Assembly: GCF_000243215.1 (NCBI RefSeq) | Contig: NZ_JH594596.1 | Coordinates: 1,541,075 to 1,605,074, forward strand | Length of the DNA: 64,000 bases | DNA from: Odoribacter laneus YIT 12061 | Lineage (GTDB): Bacteria > Bacteroidota > Bacteroidia > Bacteroidales > Marinifilaceae | Direction: 5' to 3' | Part shown: positions 60,457 to 64,000 of the stretch, piece after piece | Layout of the letters: each line of letters begins with the position of its first letter | How positions within the stretch are numbered: the stretch's first letter is position 1 | The notes under the pieces: generated by a model | Told to the model about the DNA's origin: nothing | The model's input: the letters and a program-made list of their open reading frames with translations, nothing else | Database searches by the model: none | Program-made: the position numbers and the translations under genes

Positions 60457-60797
60457 TCCAAGGCTCCTTTCTTCCAAGCATACGCCAATCCCAATATCAA
60501 TACGATCATAAAAAACAAGATACAATACAATCCGTCTACCCCCGTTTCCTTCACAATGACAGCCCACGGAAACAGATAAACCGTCTCCACATCAAACATC
60601 AGAAATAAAATGGCAAACAGATAATAGCCGACTTTAAACTGCATCCAAGACTTTCCCCTAGTCGGAATACCACACTCATAGGCCTCTCCCTTCTGACCAT
60701 TATAAGAACGGGGCGAAACCAAACGGGCTACCCCCAAAGCAATCGCTACTAAAGCAATCGCCGTAATCAACACAACGACTAATAACGTAAAGTTCAT
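60447..60797 (-). CDS. nuoA: NADH-quinone oxidoreductase subunit A
   Basis: A 116-residue, three-helix membrane subunit with the loop [20 protein letters not shown] and [13 protein letters not shown]. First gene of a ten-gene operon (A, B, CD, H, I, J, K, L, M, N). The NADH-oxidising genes E, F and G are absent between CD and H, where they sit in complete operons. The complex probably takes electrons from ferredoxin or another donor. Confidence 0.95.
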   Translation of the reverse strand: MNFTLLVVVLITAIALVAIALGVARLVSPRSYNGQKGEAYECGIPTRGKSWMQFKVGYYLFAILFLMFDVETVYLFPWAVIVKETGVDGLYCILFFMIVLILGLAYAWKKGALEWK

Positions 60798-60878
60798 AAA
60801 AATAATTTTAAATCCGCAGAATGATTTGACTACAGAATATGAAAAAATATTTCCGAAAGAAAAAGATAGAATATAAAA

Positions 60879-61235
60879 CTAAACGACAATTTTACAGAGC
60901 CTATATACATAATAAGCCGTCGAATCAGCATAAAAAGAAGTAAGAGCCGACTCCTTAAACAGGCATAAAACCAACGCTGCCGTCCGGTAATCTTTCCGGT
61001 TGGCCGCTAACCAAATATAGGATTTATAACTCGAAGTAAAATGATTTATATCCAAAGTAAGTTCTCCGCAGGCATTCTCCCAAAGAAAAGAAAAAGCACC
61101 GTATTCTGCACCTGCCGATTTTTCCCATGTTGCATTTTCCGCCTCCTGGCCGGAATCGACAACAATCTCCGTCTCTCCAACTCCTAACAGCAGGGGAAAT
61201 AATATCAACAGCCCATATCGGATAATTTGCTTCAT
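60879..61235 (-). CDS. Exported hypothetical protein
   Basis: A 118-residue protein with a clear signal peptide (MKQIIRYGLLILFPLLLGVGE) and no recognised domain. It contains two cysteines in the mature part close to helical segments (ENACGELTLDI, RLCKIVV at the very end, and VLCLFKES). A -7 box (TATATTTG, 61253-61260, minus strand) lies upstream, giving it its own promoter ahead of nuo. There are 81 bp before nuoA, so read-through into nuo is possible. Confidence 0.65.
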   Translation of the reverse strand: MKQIIRYGLLILFPLLLGVGETEIVVDSGQEAENATWEKSAGAEYGAFSFLWENACGELTLDINHFTSSYKSYIWLAANRKDYRTAALVLCLFKESALTSFYADSTAYYVYRLCKIVV

Positions 61236-61252
61236 AAAAACAATTGAAGACG

Positions 61253-61260
61253 CAAATATA
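61253..61260 (-). promoter_or_regulatory. Predicted -7 box for the exported hypothetical gene (and perhaps nuo)
   Basis: The minus strand reads TATATTTGC, matching TAnnTTTGC. No equally good box is seen in the 81-bp gap before nuoA. Confidence 0.5.
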
Positions 61261-61406
61261 AATTTTATTTATAAATTAAAAAATATTTTGGTTGAATCAA
61301 TTTGAGCAAACGAGTGCAGACAAAAATAAAAATTTTCCCCATTCACGGTGAATTCCGCTCCCGGAAACTACAACATTAAGGGATTTTTTCACGTACATTC
61401 TCCTAG

Positions 61407-61414
61407 TAATTTTG
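61407..61414 (+). promoter_or_regulatory. Predicted -7 box for the flavodoxin gene
   Basis: TAATTTTG (TAnnTTTG), 26 bp before the ATG at 61440. Confidence 0.55.
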
Positions 61415-61439
61415 TCATGAAATCAAAACTAAATATCCA

Positions 61440-61949
61440 ATGAAAAAAACCGGAATATTTTACGGTTCCACCACCGGAACAACCGAGAGCCTAGCCAAAC
61501 AAATCGCCACTTTATTAGACGTGGCCGATGCAGACATTTACGACGTAGCAAATGCCGAAGTAGCCTCTGTCAATGCCTACGAAGTATTGATATTAGGCAG
61601 TCCCACCTGGGGATTGGGAGAATTACAGGACGATTGGTATAGTTTCCTCGATAAACTGAAAAAAGTCAATCTGAACGGTAAAACAGTTGCCCTTTTCGGT
61701 TGCGGCGACTCCTCCTCTTACGACACAACGTTCTGTGATGCTATCGGAATTATTTACGAAGAATTACAGAACAGCGGCTGTACCTTTTGCGGAGATGTCG
61801 ATACCGAAGGATATATCTTCAGTGACTCCAAAGCCGTTGTCAACGACCGATTTGTAGGTTTGGCTCTGGACGAAATAAATGAATCCGACCGAACAGAAGA
61901 ACGTCTGAATCACTGGATCCAGCAATTGAAGCAAAACTGCCTGCAGTAA
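61440..61949 (+). CDS. fldA: Flavodoxin, long-chain type
   Basis: A 169-residue FMN electron carrier. The phosphate loop is YGSTTGTTES (9-18), the two isoalloxazine loops are SPTWGLGELQDDW and GCGDSSSYDTTFCDA, and the ~20-residue insertion of long-chain flavodoxins is present. It replaces ferredoxin under iron limitation and can serve as a donor to enzymes such as a Nuo complex without EFG, encoded just upstream on the other strand. A DUF2023 gene follows. Confidence 0.94.
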   Translation: MKKTGIFYGSTTGTTESLAKQIATLLDVADADIYDVANAEVASVNAYEVLILGSPTWGLGELQDDWYSFLDKLKKVNLNGKTVALFGCGDSSSYDTTFCDAIGIIYEELQNSGCTFCGDVDTEGYIFSDSKAVVNDRFVGLALDEINESDRTEERLNHWIQQLKQNCLQ

Positions 61950-61981
61950 ATTACTCATTTTTTATTGATTAATAATTGTAA

Positions 61982-62011
61982 ACCGGATGTCTTTGCCATC
62001 AGACATCCGGT
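61982..62011 (+). repeat. Perfect 11-bp hairpin between flavodoxin and DUF2023 genes
   Basis: ACCGGATGTCT (61982-61992) and AGACATCCGGT (62001-62011) are exact complements around TTGCCATC. There is no U tract, so it is more likely an mRNA processing or stability element, or an attenuator, than a terminator. It sits 16 bases before the DUF2023 start codon. Confidence 0.65.
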
Positions 62012-62027
62012 CCTAAAACAAAACACC

Positions 62028-62390
62028 ATGCCCGACAACTGCATTACCTCCGGAGAAATAAAAATATTTTTGCATCATATCTATGAACTGCAAAAAGGAG
62101 TCAGAAACATGGCGCTATGTACCCTGAATACTGCCGATGCCGATTTTGCTATAAAACGTCTCCAACGACTGAATATTTCCTTTTTTAAACAAGAACTCGG
62201 GAATAGCAATATCAACCTCTTTTTCGGCAAAGAAGAATGTATACAGACCGTCCGATTGATCATCAACCGTCCCCTCAACTGCCTTAGTCCGGAAGAAGAT
62301 TTTATCATCGGTGCCCTCCTCGGTTACGGTATCAGCCAACAATGCCAACGCTATGCCGCCCGCAAAACCGCTGTATTGAAAACCGCCTGA
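62028..62390 (+). CDS. DUF2023 family protein, flavodoxin-associated
   Basis: A 120-residue protein of the DUF2023 family. GEIKIFLHHIYELQKGVRNM, LNTADADFAIKRLQRLNI and NLFFGKEECIQTVR are its conserved parts. The family is regularly next to flavodoxin, as here, but its biochemical role is not known to me. The start MPDNCITSGE at 62028 is used because the upstream in-frame extension runs through the hairpin at 61982-62011. Confidence 0.82.
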   Translation: MPDNCITSGEIKIFLHHIYELQKGVRNMALCTLNTADADFAIKRLQRLNISFFKQELGNSNINLFFGKEECIQTVRLIINRPLNCLSPEEDFIIGALLGYGISQQCQRYAARKTAVLKTA

Positions 62391-62888
62391 CTCTAAAATG
62401 TCAGGATATACAAAAGATCGGACATTATTTATACCGGATAAAAACCGTCGGATTATAATTTTTTAATTTTTCCCCTCTTCCTACAAATAAAGTTTTCTTT
62501 TTGAAAATCCGATACTCCTTCCTCAAACAGACTGATACCTTACAAATTGACGAAAATTATATCCTGATTTATATTTTTTATCAGAATTGCAATCTCGTCA
62601 ATCAAAGGAAGGAGAGAGCCGCAAACCAAGATTTCCCATCAACTCCTCTGTTCAATAATTTTATCTGATACTTTGCTCCGGAAAGACTTATCTAATTAAA
62701 TAATCTCATTTTTTAACTTTTTAAATAATTTTTATATATTTATACAATACATAACAAACCTTTGGTTCGGGTAAAATTTTCCATTGATTCGTAAAATGAA
62801 CGTTTTATCCCAAAAGAAGTTTCGTCTATCCGGCTCGAAAGGTTACTAACAGAAAGTCTGAAGGACTTTATGGATCAGGCTTAAAAAG
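62391..62888. other. Long gene-free stretch
   Basis: This is AT-rich and contains no gene, tRNA or strong hairpin that I can support. It separates the flavodoxin pair from the convergent tandem paralogues. Confidence 0.4.
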
Positions 62889-63500
62889 CTACTCACTGCT
62901 TACCAAAGAACTTTTTAAACCAACCTCAGGAAGTTTTTCTTTACGAAGAACACCTGGCACTCCCCAATACATATCATCGGGATTTTCCCAAAATTCCACA
63001 TTTAAACTAGGATTCTCCTCTGCCCTACAAGTATCTCTTTTATTCAAAATAAAATAATAACGACTTTCACGTACCAAATCCCGAATAAATTCACGGGTAG
63101 AAGTATAATGATATTTCTTATAAAGGGTATCAAGCTTTATAAATCCATAACTATACTGTCGGGTCTCTAACGTATTTGGTTCTAAAATCAGTGAACAATA
63201 TGCTGTACATAGTTCTAAAGTATCCGACTGAAAAACACCAAAACAATCAAAACCATCCCTTTCACTCGGAGGAGGGGGCGGAATTTGTGGCATATAGACA
63301 CATATTACATTGTCGCTCCGATTGATAACGGTGATTTCCAAATATACATAACCGATATAATTGATTGTATCTTCAGGATAAACCGGACAATAAGCCCTAT
63401 CTACAGTGATCCGGACGCTATCCTTTAACGGCTTTGACGAAGTTATTTTATCCCCCCTCCCAAACAAACTAAACAAAAGAAATAGAAATATACTTTTCAT
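62889..63500 (-). CDS. Exported protein of unknown function, tandem paralogue 1
   Basis: A 203-residue protein with signal peptide MKSIFLFLLFSLFGRG. The mature part is beta-rich (DSVRITVDRAYCPVYPEDT, YVYLEITVINRS), with a proline-rich turn MPQIPPPPPSERDGFDCFG, and ends in a charged segment. The neighbouring partial gene encodes a clear paralogue. I do not recognise the family; it may be surface or periplasmic. The start at 63500 is set by the signal peptide. Confidence 0.65.
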   Translation of the reverse strand: MKSIFLFLLFSLFGRGDKITSSKPLKDSVRITVDRAYCPVYPEDTINYIGYVYLEITVINRSDNVICVYMPQIPPPPPSERDGFDCFGVFQSDTLELCTAYCSLILEPNTLETRQYSYGFIKLDTLYKKYHYTSTREFIRDLVRESRYYFILNKRDTCRAEENPSLNVEFWENPDDMYWGVPGVLRKEKLPEVGLKSSLVSSE

Positions 63501-63604
63501 TTTTACTAATATTTTGAAATCATCCTCTATTCGATACGAGATAAAACAGGTAAAATATTCCTCTCCTATTTTCAAAACAGAAGAGGAATAAGAAAAAAGC
63601 CTTA

Positions 63605-64000
63605 TTAGTCACGAAGTTTCTCTTTGCGAAGCGGAAGGGTTTTCATCCATTCTCCTTCTTCTACCCATCCATCTTCTCCAAAATATCCTAAAAATTGGAT
63701 TTCTAAGGTCGAATCGGATTCTACCATACAGGTATCACGACGATCGAATATAAAATAATAACAGCTTTCACGAACCAAATCCTGCAAAAATTTTTGAGGA
63801 GAAGGATAACCGTATTTTTCATAAAGCGTATCTAACTTTCCATTACCATAGATATATTGGCGGCTCTCCAAAGTATTCGGTTCTAAGATCAGTGAAGAAA
63901 AAATCGTACCTAATTCCAACGTATCGGAACGAAATATTCCGTAACAATCAAAACCATCCCTTTCACTCGGAGGGGGAGGCGGGATTTCCGGCATATAAAC
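63605..64000 (-). CDS. Tandem paralogue 2 of the unknown exported protein (5' end beyond the window)
   Basis: The frame is open to the window edge (VYMPEIPPPPPSERDGFDC...). It aligns with paralogue 1: SDTLEL, SLILEPNTLE.RQY.YG, KLDTLY.KY, DLVRES.YYF and RDTC all recur. The C-terminal ends differ. It is a partial gene in a tandem family that probably continues to the right. Confidence 0.65.
   Translation of the reverse strand, partial: VYMPEIPPPPPSERDGFDCYGIFRSDTLELGTIFSSLILEPNTLESRQYIYGNGKLDTLYEKYGYPSPQKFLQDLVRESCYYFIFDRRDTCMVESDSTLEIQFLGYFGEDGWVEEGEWMKTLPLRKEKLRD

Noticed and set aside
1..64000. CRISPR array or tRNA genes
   Set aside because: No regularly spaced repeats and no tRNA T-loop/acceptor combination were seen apart from the tmRNA.

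Overview
The window comes from a gut Bacteroidota chromosome, most likely family Odoribacteraceae (Odoribacter/Butyricimonas-like). This rests on three things. Many genes carry the Bacteroidota -7 box TAnnTTTG. The tmRNA tag reads GEENYALAA. The gene content also fits: SusD-free glycosidase genes, GSCFA and DUF3276 proteins, a Nuo operon without EFG, and a steroid-reductase operon of the type described in Odoribacteraceae. The genus is inference.

Layout. (1) 1-2.6 kb: alpha-mannan enzymes (GH125 cut by the window edge, GH92). (2) 2.9-20.3 kb: housekeeping core, namely rsmG, a flippase-like membrane protein, rsmA-mgtE, arginine deiminase, menA and menG/ubiE, two PUR-alpha-like paralogues, luxS-mtnN, ruvA, trpS, a cysteine desulfidase-TatD-TcdA operon, SPOR and GSCFA. 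(3) 20.3-26.2 kb: a Ser-type sulfatase, mntP, and a four-gene minus-strand operon (5-alpha-reductase, OYE-type reductase, two SDRs) matching the known secondary bile acid (isoallo-lithocholate) pathway. (4) 26.3-40.9 kb: ssrA (tmRNA) with a ~14.1 kb integrative mobilizable element in its 3' end. The element has a tyrosine recombinase, DUF3853, RepA-like ATPase, primase, MobV relaxase with candidate oriT, SymE-like toxin, a YhcG-type nuclease pair, and at its left end a very AT-rich four-gene cargo operon. (5) 41-50.8 kb: GH31, metallophosphoesterase, VOC protein, esterase, gpmA, fbaB, a TPP-riboswitch-controlled thi4, and a small membrane-stress-like operon. (6) 50.8-60.8 kb: nuoA-B-CD-H-I-J-K-L-M-N. 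(7) 60.9-64 kb: flavodoxin-DUF2023 and two tandem paralogues of unknown function.

The best candidate for an undescribed system is the cargo operon at 26,855-31,240. It holds a NACHT/STAND NTPase, an unknown protein, a small protein with the N-terminal motif DFVTNSSS, and a radical SAM/SPASM enzyme. All reading frames overlap, and the operon sits in the site of an ssrA-targeting element where defence genes are common. A second possible defence pair in the same element is the YhcG nuclease and its downstream partner. Several accessory genes of the element carry single disabling changes: two in-frame TAG codons and one frameshift in an A tract. The cargo, relaxase and integrase are intact.
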